From Thermotoga maritima MSB8 (GTDB taxonomy: Bacteria > Thermotogota > Thermotogae > Thermotogales > Thermotogaceae): DNA of 64,000 nucleotides. The position numbers and the translations under genes are program-made. The stretch's first letter is position 1; the number at the start of each line of letters is the position of its first letter. The notes under the pieces were generated by a model that saw only the letters and a program-made list of their open reading frames with translations, was not told the DNA's origin and did not search any database. The DNA is taken from NCBI RefSeq assembly GCF_000008545.1, contig NC_000853.1, positions 696,465 through 760,464 of the forward strand. Reading direction: 5' to 3'. Shown in pieces: positions 8,089 through 17,792 of the stretch.

Positions 8089-8954
8089 TGGCGAAGAAAC
8101 GAGAAGAAGAACAGAAAGGCAGTCCACAGTGGATGACAACCTATTCGGACATGGTGACGCTGCTTCTTACGTTCTTTGTGGCTCTGATCTCGATGTCCAC
8201 TATCAGTCCCGGAAAGTTCCAGCAGGTGGCGGTGGGGCTCAGGATCGCACTGAGTGGAAGACCACCGAGCGTTCTCATGGGGGGAAAGAGCATAAACGAA
8301 GAACCTCTGATCACGTCAAAGAGGGGAATATATCAAGAACTCATGAGATTATCCGAAGAATATAAGGGGAAGATCACAGTTGAGGAAAGAGACGAAGGAA
8401 CACTGATAGTGTTGAAAGACATGGTGTTTTTTGAGCCGGGAAGCGCCAAGCTCACAGCGGAAGCCAAAGAACTGCTGGCCAAAGTGGGACAGATAGTTAT
8501 AGAACACACTACGAACGTACTTGAGGTTTACGGTTACGCAGATGACAGACCTCCTCTTCCAAATTCAATATATGTTTCCAACTGGCATCTTTCGAGCGCC
8601 CGAGCGGCGAGTGTGGTGAATTTCTTCCTCACCGAGTTGAAGGAAAAAAGAATGATCGAAAGGGCTGCAGACATAAAGCTCGGACGTTTCAACATCGATC
8701 TTTTCTACAATCCAGACAGATTCTACCCAATAGGACTTGGAGACAGGGAGATAAAGAAAAAGATCCAGGATCTTGAAAACCAGATCAACGTCGAGAAAGC
8801 CCTTCTCAATGAGAAGTTCAGAAACGGGGAGATTTCTCAAGCGGAATACGAATTGGAACTGAGAAAACTGGAGGAAAAGTATCAGCAGGAATTGGATAGG
8901 TTGAGAAGGGAATTCAGGAGAATAGATATCCTCATAAAACGGGAGAAAATGTGA
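8085..8954 (+). CDS. motB: Flagellar stator protein MotB with a C-terminal coiled-coil extension
   Basis: The single membrane helix carries the ion-binding aspartate in WMTTYSDMVTLLLTFFVALI (about residues 17-36), followed by a plug/linker and an OmpA-like peptidoglycan-binding domain (about 110-220, with FEPGSAKLTAEAKELL and LSSARAASVVNFF). After this domain about 65 extra residues are strongly charged and helical (EIKKKIQDLENQINVEKAL onward), an extension not usual in MotB. GTG 8085 (GTGA overlap with motA) is preferred over ATG 8088 because AGGAGG lies seven bases upstream. It partners MotA in the stator. Confidence 0.93.
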   Translation: MMAKKREEEQKGSPQWMTTYSDMVTLLLTFFVALISMSTISPGKFQQVAVGLRIALSGRPPSVLMGGKSINEEPLITSKRGIYQELMRLSEEYKGKITVEERDEGTLIVLKDMVFFEPGSAKLTAEAKELLAKVGQIVIEHTTNVLEVYGYADDRPPLPNSIYVSNWHLSSARAASVVNFFLTELKEKRMIERAADIKLGRFNIDLFYNPDRFYPIGLGDREIKKKIQDLENQINVEKALLNEKFRNGEISQAEYELELRKLEEKYQQELDRLRREFRRIDILIKREKM

Positions 8955-8963
8955 GGTGAAAGA

Positions 8964-9473
8964 ATGGCAGAAGAAGAAAGAAGAGAAGAAGAACAACCAA
9001 AACGTCGAATGGGTGCATCTTTGATCACGAGCATCGTTGTTCCGCTTGTGGTTTCCGTAGCAGTGTATTTTTTGCTGCCCATGTTCCTCGGCTCGAATCA
9101 GGGCAAGCAGGGTGAGAACGTACCTTCGACCCCCGTCAGGATAAAGGCGGTACTCATTCAGCAGGGAGAGAATCAGACCTTTCTCCTCAAAGGTGGAAGG
9201 GACGTGGTTGTGATAGATTCTTTGTCTTTCAGTGTGGGGAGCGATGCCTGCAGAGCAGCTATAGCCGAAAGGAAAGATGAGATCATGGATGCGCTCATGA
9301 TGATCTTTCTGAGTAAAGATAAGAGTGAACTGAGCACCGTTCCTGGTCTGGAACTGTTGAAACGTCAAATAAGAGACGCGGTGAACACGATCACTGGATT
9401 CGTTGGTGATAAAGAGAAATACGGTGTCCTTGATGTGTACCTGTACATCAAAGCATTCGCGACCACCGAGTGA
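8964..9473 (+). CDS. fliL: Flagellar basal-body-associated protein FliL
   Basis: A 169-residue protein with a charged cytoplasmic N-terminus (residues 1-17), one membrane segment (about 19-41) and a periplasmic domain ending in the FliL-like YGVLDVYLYIKAFATTE strand. FliL surrounds and supports the stator. Its position between motB and fliM is the usual one. The start ATG at 8964 follows GAGGTGAAAG. It contains one cysteine in the periplasmic domain (DACRAAIAERK). Confidence 0.88.
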   Translation: MAEEERREEEQPKRRMGASLITSIVVPLVVSVAVYFLLPMFLGSNQGKQGENVPSTPVRIKAVLIQQGENQTFLLKGGRDVVVIDSLSFSVGSDACRAAIAERKDEIMDALMMIFLSKDKSELSTVPGLELLKRQIRDAVNTITGFVGDKEKYGVLDVYLYIKAFATTE

Positions 9474-9482
9474 GGTGGTAAC

Positions 9483-10469
9483 GTGTCGGATGTTCTCAGC
9501 CAGGAAGAAATAAACCAGTTGATCGAGGCATTGATGAAAGGTGAATTGAAGGAAGAAGACCTCCTGAAGGAAGAAGAGGAGAAAAAGGTTAAGCCTTACG
9601 ATTTCAAGAGGCCGAGCAAATTTTCCAAAGAACAACTTCGAACCTTTCAGATGATACACGAAAACTTCGGGAGGGCCCTCTCTACGTATCTCTCAGGAAG
9701 GCTGAGAACTTTTGTGGATGTCGAAATCAGCATAGATCAGCTTACTTATGAGGAATTCATAAGATCCGTGATGATACCTTCGTTCATTGTTATCTTCACC
9801 GGTGATGTTTTTGAGGGAAGCGCCATCTTCGAAATGAGACTGGATCTCTTTTATACCATGCTTGACATCATAATGGGAGGCCCCGGCGAAAACCCTCCAA
9901 ACAGACCTCCCACGGAGATAGAAACCTCCATAATGAGAAAAGAAGTGACCAACATGCTAACCCTTCTTGCTCAGGCCTGGAGTGATTTTCAATATTTCAT
10001 TCCTTCGATAGAAAACGTGGAGACGAATCCTCAATTCGTTCAGATTGTACCTCCCAACGAGATCGTTCTTCTTGTAACCGCCTCCGTTTCCTGGGGCGAA
10101 TTCACAAGCTTCATCAACGTGTGCTGGCCGTTTTCACTTCTTGAGCCTTTGCTCGAAAAGCTTTCGGATCGCTTCTGGATGATGGGAAGAAAACCCGAAA
10201 AAGTTGAAGAGAGAATGGAAGAGCTCAGAAAAGCTTCCCAAAAGATACCTGTGACTGTCCAGGCGGTGATAGGAGAAACTGAGTTGAGATTGAAGGAAAT
10301 TCTGGATCTGGAAGTGGGAGACGTCATAAGGCTTGGGACTCACTACAAGGATGAAATAAGAATAGACGTTGAGGGGAGACCCAAGTTCAGGGGAATTCCC
10401 GGAGTGTTCAAAGGAAAGTACGCGGTGAAGGTGACCGGTGAATTCACCAACGGAGGTGAATACGAATGA
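9483..10469 (+). CDS. fliM: Flagellar motor switch protein FliM
   Basis: The 328-residue switch subunit binds phospho-CheY through the N-terminal peptide LSQEEINQLIEALMKG (about 5-20), is joined by an acidic linker to a CheC-like middle domain (about 45-230, with IMGGPGE) and ends in a SpoA/FliN-like domain (about 250-325, RLKEILDLEVGDVIRLG). It forms the C-ring with FliG and FliN/FliY. GTG start at 9483 after AGGTGGT; the end overlaps fliY by four bases. CheY, its regulator, is encoded at 25620-25982 in this window. Confidence 0.95.
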   Translation: MSDVLSQEEINQLIEALMKGELKEEDLLKEEEEKKVKPYDFKRPSKFSKEQLRTFQMIHENFGRALSTYLSGRLRTFVDVEISIDQLTYEEFIRSVMIPSFIVIFTGDVFEGSAIFEMRLDLFYTMLDIIMGGPGENPPNRPPTEIETSIMRKEVTNMLTLLAQAWSDFQYFIPSIENVETNPQFVQIVPPNEIVLLVTASVSWGEFTSFINVCWPFSLLEPLLEKLSDRFWMMGRKPEKVEERMEELRKASQKIPVTVQAVIGETELRLKEILDLEVGDVIRLGTHYKDEIRIDVEGRPKFRGIPGVFKGKYAVKVTGEFTNGGEYE

Positions 10470-11496
10470 CGGAAAATGAATTCCTCTCTCAGGAAGAGAT
10501 AGACAAGCTTCTTAGCGATTCTGATACCGGTGGTGTCCTCACTCCCGAAGAAAAGGACATGATAGGCGAGATAGGAAACATCGCAATGGGGAGTGCTGCA
10601 ACGACGCTCTCGATGATCCTCGGAAGGGATATTCACATCACCGTTCCAACTGTTCGGGAAGAAAAGATGAAGAACGTCAAGAGTGACTTCAGTGGTGAGC
10701 AGGTAGTGGTGAGTGTGGAATACACGGAGGGGCTCGAAGGTTTGAACGTTCTTGTCCTCGATAAAAAACTCGTGGCGGTGATAGCTGACCTCATGATGGG
10801 GGGAAGTGGAGAGGTAGAAACCGAGGAATTGGACGAAATCAAACTCAGCGCGGTTGGAGAAGCGATGAATCAGATGATGGGAAGCGCTGCAACATCGCTT
10901 TCTGAACTTCTGGGAATAACCATCAATATATCTCCCCCGAAGTGGAGATATTGAATTTCGATGATCCTAACACACAGTTTCCACCGGTAACCGACAATCC
11001 GGAGAAAGATGTTGCCGTTGTCGAATTCGAAATGGAGATAGAGGGACTTCCGAAGTCGAAGTTCTACCAGGTGATAAGCGCCGATCTGGTGAAGAAGATG
11101 TACGAGTATTTCACGAAAAAACAATCCGAAGCAGCTGAGAAAAAAGAGAAGAAAGAGGAGAAAAAGGTGAAGGTCGAACCGGTAGAATTCGCAGAGCTGA
11201 AACCTTCTGAAACCAGAAAAACCGAAGTGCCGAGTGACAAGCTGGAACTGCTTCTCGATATTCCTCTCAAAGTCACAGTGGAACTTGGAAGAACGCGAAT
11301 GACTCTGAAACGGGTTCTGGAAATGATCCCTGGCTCCATAATAGAGCTGGACAAACTCACGGGGGAACCTGTGGATATCCTCGTGAACGGAAAGCTCATC
11401 GCCCGCGGAGAAGTTGTCGTGATAGATGAAAACTTTGGGGTGAGGATAACAGAGATCGTGAGTCCAAAAGAGAGGCTCGAGCTTCTCAACGAATGA
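10466..11496 (+). CDS. fliY: Flagellar motor switch phosphatase FliY, reading frame broken by one apparent missing base
   Basis: FliY joins a CheC-type phospho-CheY phosphatase to a FliN switch domain. The first frame (10466-10954) holds a FliM-like N-terminal peptide ([11 protein letters not shown]) and two CheC active-site helices ([18 protein letters not shown] and [20 protein letters not shown], each with the Glu and Asn of ExxN). The second frame (to 11496) continues with [11 protein letters not shown], a Lys/Glu linker and the SpoA domain ([20 protein letters not shown]). The frames join at the C5 run 10934-10938: one more C gives [12 protein letters not shown] without a break. The joined product would be about 343 residues. 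This fits either a sequencing error or a natural frameshift; the downstream part has no Shine-Dalgarno site of its own. Confidence 0.88.
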
Positions 11497-12226
11497 TGTT
11501 TTCCAGTCCCCAGGTCAGAAGTTCCGGGTGCTCCCTGTTGATGAAATTCGGGTCTTCCAGGAGTTCTGAGTGTTTCACACTGCCTTCTCTGAAGCGCAGG
11601 ACTTTTGAGATGTAGTCTTTCATGTTCCTGACATCTTCGATGGTGCCCACTTTTCCGTGCCCCGGTACGAAGTAATCTGCCCGTATTTTTTCGATTTCGC
11701 TGAGCGCTTCTATCCATCCGAAGAGGTCACTGTCCGTGACTATTTCGGCATGGATGCCGGTTGTCAGAAGGTCCCCGCAGATGACTATTTTTTCGTTCTT
11801 CAAAACGAAGATCGAAGAATCCGGAGTGTGTCCTCCCAGGTGAACCGCTTCCACCACGATGTCTCCAAATCTGTAATTTTCTCTTTCGGAGAAGGTCTCA
11901 TCTGGAAACTTCAGGGAAACCTCCACTCCTATCTTTCTTATGTACTCTTCATCCATTTCTTCCAGGGATTTTCTGGTGAGACTGTGGGATATGATCCTGT
12001 CAAAAACCTCGTTTCCGAAGGTGTGGTCAGGGTGGTAATGCGTGTTGAAAACAACGGCAATTTCTTTACCCAGAATTTCTGCGGCGAATTCTTTGATCTT
12101 CCTCGCCTTTTCAGGAAAAAGCGTTGAATCGAAGAGCACACAAAATTTCTTTCCACAGACGAGCACACTGTTCGCTGATGTTCCTGTTCCTATCACGAAT
12201 ACTCTGTCAGAAAGATTCGTGATCAT
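11486..12226 (-). CDS. Metallo-beta-lactamase-fold hydrolase
   Basis: A 246-residue single-domain MBL-fold protein. The metal motif [15 protein letters not shown] (HxHxDH) is near residues 77-91, with a later histidine in GGHTPDSS and in VPGHGKVG, so the dinuclear metal site looks complete. There is no signal peptide. Start at ATG 12226 ([10 protein letters not shown]) because GAGGTGAAAAG precedes it. The substrate cannot be assigned: the family includes glyoxalase II-like and other hydrolases. It converges on fliY with an 11-base overlap and diverges from the pyruvyltransferase-like gene. Confidence 0.8.
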   Translation of the reverse strand: MITNLSDRVFVIGTGTSANSVLVCGKKFCVLFDSTLFPEKARKIKEFAAEILGKEIAVVFNTHYHPDHTFGNEVFDRIISHSLTRKSLEEMDEEYIRKIGVEVSLKFPDETFSERENYRFGDIVVEAVHLGGHTPDSSIFVLKNEKIVICGDLLTTGIHAEIVTDSDLFGWIEALSEIEKIRADYFVPGHGKVGTIEDVRNMKDYISKVLRFREGSVKHSELLEDPNFINREHPELLTWGLENIIR

Positions 12227-12241
12227 CTTTTCACCTCGTGT

Positions 12242-12249
12242 AGTATAAT
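12242..12249. promoter_or_regulatory. Overlapping divergent -10 elements
   Basis: The plus strand reads TATAAT at 12244-12249, about 25-40 bases before the CsaB-like start; the minus strand reads TATACT over 12242-12247, about 16 bases before the MBL-fold start. The two -10 boxes share bases, so transcription of the two genes may be mutually exclusive. Clear -35 boxes are missing on both sides. Confidence 0.4.
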
Positions 12250-12288
12250 TCTCCAAGAGTATTCTTCTACACAATGAGGTGGTTTTCC

Positions 12289-13239
12289 TTGGCAACGGCC
12301 TTTCTCTGGGGATACTACGGCTTCGACAACTTCGGAGATGAACTGATGTTCAAAGCGTGTGTGAATCTTCTGAGGGAGCTGGGATTCGGGACCATATACA
12401 CACCCCTGCCGAAGGGGAAAAAATCCATGGGGGTTACCTCTGTCGATAGATATTCGATCAAGCTACTCTCTCTTTTGAAGAAATCTCAGGTTTCCATAGC
12501 GGGTGGAGGAGGATTGTTCCAGGACGTTACCAGTCTCCGGAGCCTTCTCTATTACTACTCGATTTCAAAAGCTTCACTTCTCATGGACAAACCTCTCATA
12601 TTCTTTGGAAACAGCGTGGGACCGTTGAGAAGAAGACTTTCAAAAAAGCTCGTGTGGGACGTCTTCAAAGATAAAAGGACTGTCTTCATAGCGCGCGATC
12701 CCGCTTCTTACAGGTATGTCAAAATGGTTGGTGGAAATGCGGTGCTCGGAACAGATCCGGCTATAATCCACCTCATGGAGTCTGATATGGAAAAGAAAAC
12801 CGAAAAGAAAGCTGTGTTCTTCCTGAAATCTCCGATGGATGTGTCGTATATCTTGAAGAGCCTCAGGGATCAGGGAATCAACGACTTTGTCATATCGACG
12901 GCTTTTCCAGGGGATCACTCCTATCTTCCACCTCTCAGAAATGGAGAGAACTTGCTCGAAGAGATAGTGAGTTCGTCCATTGTGATAACGGAGAGGTTCC
13001 ACCCGGCGCTTGTGGCGGCGTATTTTGAAATACCGTTCATTATCGTCGATTGTCAGAAAGCGAGAAGATTTTTCGCAAGATACACAAAAGAGGATCATTT
13101 CTTTTCAAAGAGAGATCCTCTGGAAATCTCTTTGAAGGTTCCCGTTGTGTTGAAGAAAGAATTGAAACTGAAAGAGAAAATGAAAAACGACGCGATTGAG
13201 ATGAAGGAGATGCTGAAAGGAGTCCTGAAAGGATGGTGA
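12289..13239 (+). CDS. Polysaccharide pyruvyltransferase-family (CsaB-like) protein
   Basis: About 316 residues with the CsaB-type N-terminus WGYYGFDNFGDELMFKA, a glycine-rich AGGGGLFQDVTS block, and FFGNSVGPLRR and SIVITERFHPALVAAYFEIP near the C-terminus, all typical of the pyruvyltransferase family that adds ketal-pyruvate to cell-wall polymers so that SLH proteins can bind. TTG 12289 is the likely start because GAGGTGG sits six bases upstream; an in-frame ATG at 12274 lacks such a site. It overlaps neither neighbour by much and is followed within 3 bases by the S2P-like gene. An SLH-domain protein is encoded at 36494-37708, which fits a surface role. The substrate is inferred. Confidence 0.75.
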   Translation: MATAFLWGYYGFDNFGDELMFKACVNLLRELGFGTIYTPLPKGKKSMGVTSVDRYSIKLLSLLKKSQVSIAGGGGLFQDVTSLRSLLYYYSISKASLLMDKPLIFFGNSVGPLRRRLSKKLVWDVFKDKRTVFIARDPASYRYVKMVGGNAVLGTDPAIIHLMESDMEKKTEKKAVFFLKSPMDVSYILKSLRDQGINDFVISTAFPGDHSYLPPLRNGENLLEEIVSSSIVITERFHPALVAAYFEIPFIIVDCQKARRFFARYTKEDHFFSKRDPLEISLKVPVVLKKELKLKEKMKNDAIEMKEMLKGVLKGW

Positions 13240-13241
13240 AC

Positions 13242-13850
13242 ATGAGGATAATCGTTCCCACACTGGGCAACATACTCACAGGGTTCCTCGCGGTGCTCAT
13301 AGTCGCCACTCCCAGAGAGTACATCAAAGGCTTTGTAGCCTACAAACTCGGCGATACCACACCGAAGCAGGCCGGAAGGCTTTCTCTGAACCCCTTCGTT
13401 CATCTCGACCCACTGGGAACGATTTCTTTCATCCTCTTCGAGTTCGGGTGGACGAGGTCCGTGCCCATTCGTTACTGGAAGCTCAAAAACAAGAAGAAGG
13501 ATCTTTTGAAAATCTCACTGCTCGGTCCTGCCGTTAGCTTCATCCTCTTCTTTCTTTGTGGATTGATCGCTTCGCATCTTCCCGAAGAGGATTTCTGGTG
13601 GTTTCTCATGGTAAAAGCCGCAAAGTACAACCTCACGTACGCGCTCTTTTCTCTTTTTCCCATACCACCTCTCGATGGAAGCAAGATTCTCGCCTCTCTT
13701 CTTCCCGACAGGTATATGGAGTGGCTGGTAAAATACGAGGTGTACGGGGTTCTCTTCATGATCGCTCTGCTCGTGCTCTGGATAATACCACTCGTTATGA
13801 ATCCCTTTGTAAGGTTCATCGATGGTTTTGTTTGGATGATCGTGAGGTGA
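13242..13850 (+). CDS. Site-2-protease (M50)-like membrane protein lacking the HExxH histidines
   Basis: A 202-residue protein with about five hydrophobic segments. It aligns along the small M50B/YwhC type: VAYKLGDTTPKQAGRLSLNP, then HLDPLG, GPAVSF and SLFPIPPLDGSKIL. The zinc motif HExxH, expected just before AYKLGD, reads REYIK here, so both metal histidines are replaced while the third ligand, Asp in PPLDG, is kept. It is therefore predicted to be an inactive homologue, perhaps a binding or regulatory protein. ATG 13242 is preferred over 13233 because the GGATGGTGA site then has usable spacing. It lies between the CsaB-like and fumarase-like genes. Confidence 0.75.
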   Translation: MRIIVPTLGNILTGFLAVLIVATPREYIKGFVAYKLGDTTPKQAGRLSLNPFVHLDPLGTISFILFEFGWTRSVPIRYWKLKNKKKDLLKISLLGPAVSFILFFLCGLIASHLPEEDFWWFLMVKAAKYNLTYALFSLFPIPPLDGSKILASLLPDRYMEWLVKYEVYGVLFMIALLVLWIIPLVMNPFVRFIDGFVWMIVR

Positions 13851-13855
13851 TTTTT

Positions 13856-14320
13856 TTGATCGTACTCAAATATCCTGTGTCTCTGAACGTCATAAGAAAG
13901 TTGAAGACAGGAGATGTGGTTTACTACACGGGAAAGATCGTTGTTATGGACAGAAGCGTTGTGGACATCCTTGAAAAATACGAAAGATACGAAGGAACAA
14001 AGCTCTACGACCTGACGGGAGAAATAGTGGTATTGGGAACGTTCAGGAAGAACAAGCTTCAGTTTCAAGAGATGACTGAAGAGCTCCTGGAAAGACTCTT
14101 TCTTCTGGGAGTGAACGGTGTGATTCTGGAGAGAGTGCGTCCTTTTTCTGCTACGAAGAGGTTTTCCAGAGTGTTGTTCGAGCCCCTTGAAGAAATCAGG
14201 GGAACGAGGAGGGTGATTTATAAAACTCCGGACAGCAAGAAACTCGAAGAACTGGAAGTGGAGAAGTTGGTTCTCCGTGTGGTCCAGGACTCTTCCGGCA
14301 AGGTATACTCGAAGGTCTAG
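13856..14320 (+). CDS. Fumarase class I beta-domain-like protein, degenerate
   Basis: A 154-residue protein starting with TTG 13856, after GTGAGGTGA. The N-terminal part (IRKLKTGDVVYYTGKIVVMD) and the following LYDLTGEIVVLGTF resemble the start of the class I fumarase beta (C-terminal) domain, and TEELLERLFLLGVNGVILER resembles its end. The family RDxAH catalytic-type motif after the first strand is missing (the sequence reads DRSVVD). No alpha partner is nearby. Hydratase activity is therefore doubtful; it may be a divergent relative with another job. The stop forms a CTAG palindrome shared with the convergent transglycosylase gene. Confidence 0.45.
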   Translation: MIVLKYPVSLNVIRKLKTGDVVYYTGKIVVMDRSVVDILEKYERYEGTKLYDLTGEIVVLGTFRKNKLQFQEMTEELLERLFLLGVNGVILERVRPFSATKRFSRVLFEPLEEIRGTRRVIYKTPDSKKLEELEVEKLVLRVVQDSSGKVYSKV

Positions 14321-14886
14321 ATTCCCAGTTCTTTCTTGAACTCTTCGTACGTTTCCAGTATTTTCTGGGCGTAGGACTTTCTGCTGTTTCCACCGTTGTA
14401 GTACTCGAGTGCCAGTCTCAAGTTGTTGAATTTGTCGAAGAGATATTTCAAGTAATGGGCTCCGTACTTTATGTTCAACCGGTAGTTCCACACGAGCTCT
14501 GTCCAGCCTGACTCTGGGATTTCCAGACCGTACAGATTCGCCACCATCTCCGCCGTCTCTTTCTTTATCTGCATCATGCCGAGTTCTCCGTACAAGCCCA
14601 CAACATTTCTGAAGTCGCTTTCCACATCTATGACGGATATTATGAGAATAGGATCGAAATTCGTCTCTTTTGCCACGTTGTTTATCGTTTTCCACAGGTC
14701 TTCGAGGAATTCTTCATCGCTTTTCAGTTTGTAGGAGGCTCTTCTTGATCTGACCAGTTCTTTGAACCATTCCTTCACCGCGATGGAGTTGATCTCGCGA
14801 AAGGAAATATTGTTTTCAGAAGGAACGGTGCTCAAAAAAACAGGAATCACCATGAGCACCAGGATCAGGATAGTTATTTTTTTCAC
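14317..14886 (-). CDS. Lytic transglycosylase (SLT domain), exported
   Basis: A 189-residue protein with an N-terminal signal/anchor (MKKITILILVLMVIP) and a C-terminal SLT lysozyme-like domain (about 80-185): catalytic Glu in VIDVESDF, then GELGMMQIKKETA and LEYYNGGNS. Such enzymes cleave peptidoglycan glycan chains to allow growth or insertion of machines. GTG 14886 is chosen because GAGGAGG lies six bases before it; ATG 14910 is an alternative. It diverges from dnaX, and the start regions are only about 90 bases apart. Confidence 0.8.
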   Translation of the reverse strand: MKKITILILVLMVIPVFLSTVPSENNISFREINSIAVKEWFKELVRSRRASYKLKSDEEFLEDLWKTINNVAKETNFDPILIISVIDVESDFRNVVGLYGELGMMQIKKETAEMVANLYGLEIPESGWTELVWNYRLNIKYGAHYLKYLFDKFNNLRLALEYYNGGNSRKSYAQKILETYEEFKKELGI

Positions 14887-14925
14887 GATTTTCCTCCTCT
14901 GTTCAATCATTCTTAATGTCTCCTC

Positions 14926-14934
14926 TGGTATAAT
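14926..14934 (+). promoter_or_regulatory. Extended -10 promoter (TGGTATAAT) for dnaX
   Basis: The plus strand reads TGGTATAAT, a perfect TATAAT hexamer with the TGn extension, about 40 bases before the dnaX start. The minus strand across the same bases reads TTATTATACC, which may serve the divergent transglycosylase gene. No consensus -35 is seen at the right distance. Confidence 0.55.
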
Positions 14935-14974
14935 AAAGGCTGGATGCAATTCGATTATAACATGGGGGGATTCT

Positions 14975-16411
14975 GTGGAAGTTCTTTACAGGAAGTACAG
15001 GCCAAAGACTTTTTCTGAGGTTGTCAATCAGGATCATGTGAAGAAGGCAATAATCGGTGCTATTCAGAAGAACAGCGTGGCCCACGGATACATATTCGCC
15101 GGTCCGAGGGGAACGGGGAAGACTACTCTTGCCAGAATTCTCGCAAAATCCCTGAACTGTGAGAACAGAAAGGGAGTTGAACCCTGCAATTCCTGCAGAG
15201 CCTGCAGAGAGATAGACGAGGGAACCTTCATGGACGTGATAGAGCTCGACGCGGCCTCCAACAGAGGAATAGACGAGATCAGAAGAATCAGAGACGCCGT
15301 TGGATACAGGCCGATGGAAGGTAAATACAAAGTCTACATAATAGACGAAGTTCACATGCTCACGAAAGAAGCCTTCAACGCGCTCCTCAAAACACTCGAA
15401 GAACCTCCTTCCCACGTCGTGTTCGTGCTGGCAACGACAAACCTTGAGAAGGTTCCTCCCACGATTATCTCGAGATGTCAGGTTTTCGAGTTCAGAAACA
15501 TTCCCGACGAGCTCATCGAAAAGAGGCTCCAGGAAGTTGCGGAGGCTGAAGGAATAGAGATAGACAGGGAAGCTCTGAGCTTCATCGCAAAAAGAGCCTC
15601 TGGAGGCTTGAGAGACGCGCTCACCATGCTCGAGCAGGTGTGGAAGTTCTCGGAAGGAAAGATAGATCTCGAGACGGTACACAGGGCGCTCGGGTTGATA
15701 CCGATACAGGTTGTTCGCGATTACGTGAACGCTATCTTTTCTGGTGATGTGAAAAGGGTCTTCACCGTTCTCGACGACGTCTATTACAGCGGGAAGGACT
15801 ACGAGGTGCTCATTCAGGAAGCAGTCGAGGATCTGGTCGAAGACCTGGAAAGGGAGAGAGGGGTTTACCAGGTTTCAGCGAACGATATAGTTCAGGTTTC
15901 GAGACAACTTCTGAATCTTCTGAGAGAGATAAAGTTCGCCGAAGAAAAACGACTCGTCTGTAAAGTGGGTTCGGCTTACATAGCGACGAGGTTCTCCACC
16001 ACAAACGTTCAGGAAAACGATGTCAGAGAAAAAAACGATAATTCAAATGTACAGCAGAAAGAAGAGAAGAAAGAAACGGTGAAGGCAAAAGAAGAAAAAC
16101 AGGAAGACAGCGAGTTCGAGAAACGCTTCAAAGAACTCATGGAAGAACTGAAAGAAAAGGGCGATCTCTCTATCTTTGTCGCTCTCAGCCTCTCAGAGGT
16201 GCAGTTTGACGGAGAAAAGGTGATTATTTCTTTTGATTCATCGAAAGCTATGCATTACGAGTTGATGAAGAAAAAACTGCCTGAGCTGGAAAACATTTTT
16301 TCTAGAAAACTCGGGAAAAAAGTAGAAGTTGAACTTCGACTGATGGGAAAAGAAGAAACAATCGAGAAGGTTTCTCAGAAGATCCTGAGATTGTTTGAAC
16401 AGGAGGGATAA
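14975..16411 (+). CDS. dnaX: DNA polymerase III clamp-loader subunit tau/gamma (DnaX)
   Basis: The 478-residue ATPase subunit of the clamp loader. It has a Walker [10 protein letters not shown] (about 37-45), four zinc-binding cysteines between about residues 61 and 76 (Cys-x8-Cys-x2-Cys-x2-Cys), Walker [10 protein letters not shown], sensor 1 [10 protein letters not shown] and the collar domain up to about residue 340. A charged Lys/Glu linker and a short C-terminal domain follow. The GTG start at 14975 is set by GGGGGGAT seven bases upstream. At 16030-16036 an in-frame A_AAA_AAC heptamer lies just after the collar; a -1 slip would end translation two codons later. It is followed one base later by ybaB. 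Confidence 0.95.
   Translation: MEVLYRKYRPKTFSEVVNQDHVKKAIIGAIQKNSVAHGYIFAGPRGTGKTTLARILAKSLNCENRKGVEPCNSCRACREIDEGTFMDVIELDAASNRGIDEIRRIRDAVGYRPMEGKYKVYIIDEVHMLTKEAFNALLKTLEEPPSHVVFVLATTNLEKVPPTIISRCQVFEFRNIPDELIEKRLQEVAEAEGIEIDREALSFIAKRASGGLRDALTMLEQVWKFSEGKIDLETVHRALGLIPIQVVRDYVNAIFSGDVKRVFTVLDDVYYSGKDYEVLIQEAVEDLVEDLERERGVYQVSANDIVQVSRQLLNLLREIKFAEEKRLVCKVGSAYIATRFSTTNVQENDVREKNDNSNVQQKEEKKETVKAKEEKQEDSEFEKRFKELMEELKEKGDLSIFVALSLSEVQFDGEKVIISFDSSKAMHYELMKKKLPELENIFSRKLGKKVEVELRLMGKEETIEKVSQKILRLFEQEG
16030..16036 (+). promoter_or_regulatory. Candidate -1 frameshift heptamer A_AAA_AAC in dnaX
   Basis: Codons 352-354 read GAA AAA AAC, so the zero frame presents A_AAA_AAC. After a -1 slip the next codons are CGA and TAA (16036-16041), giving a product of about 355 residues that keeps the ATPase and collar domains and loses the C-terminal part, like the gamma subunit of E. 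coli. A weak AGGA at 16011-16014 lies about 15 bases upstream. I see no strong hairpin downstream. A7 could also slip during transcription. Confidence 0.45.
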
Positions 16412-16412
16412 T

Positions 16413-17787
<1,375 letters not shown>

Positions 17788-17792
17788 AGAAC

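Noticed and set aside
7793-8100. Possible frameshift at the motA-motB junction
   Set aside because: The GTGATG sequence is a normal translational-coupling overlap; both proteins are complete at their family ends.
13472-14695. A 407-codon minus-strand frame across the S2P-like, fumarase-like and transglycosylase genes
   Set aside because: It overlaps three supported genes and reads as antisense without recognisable motifs.
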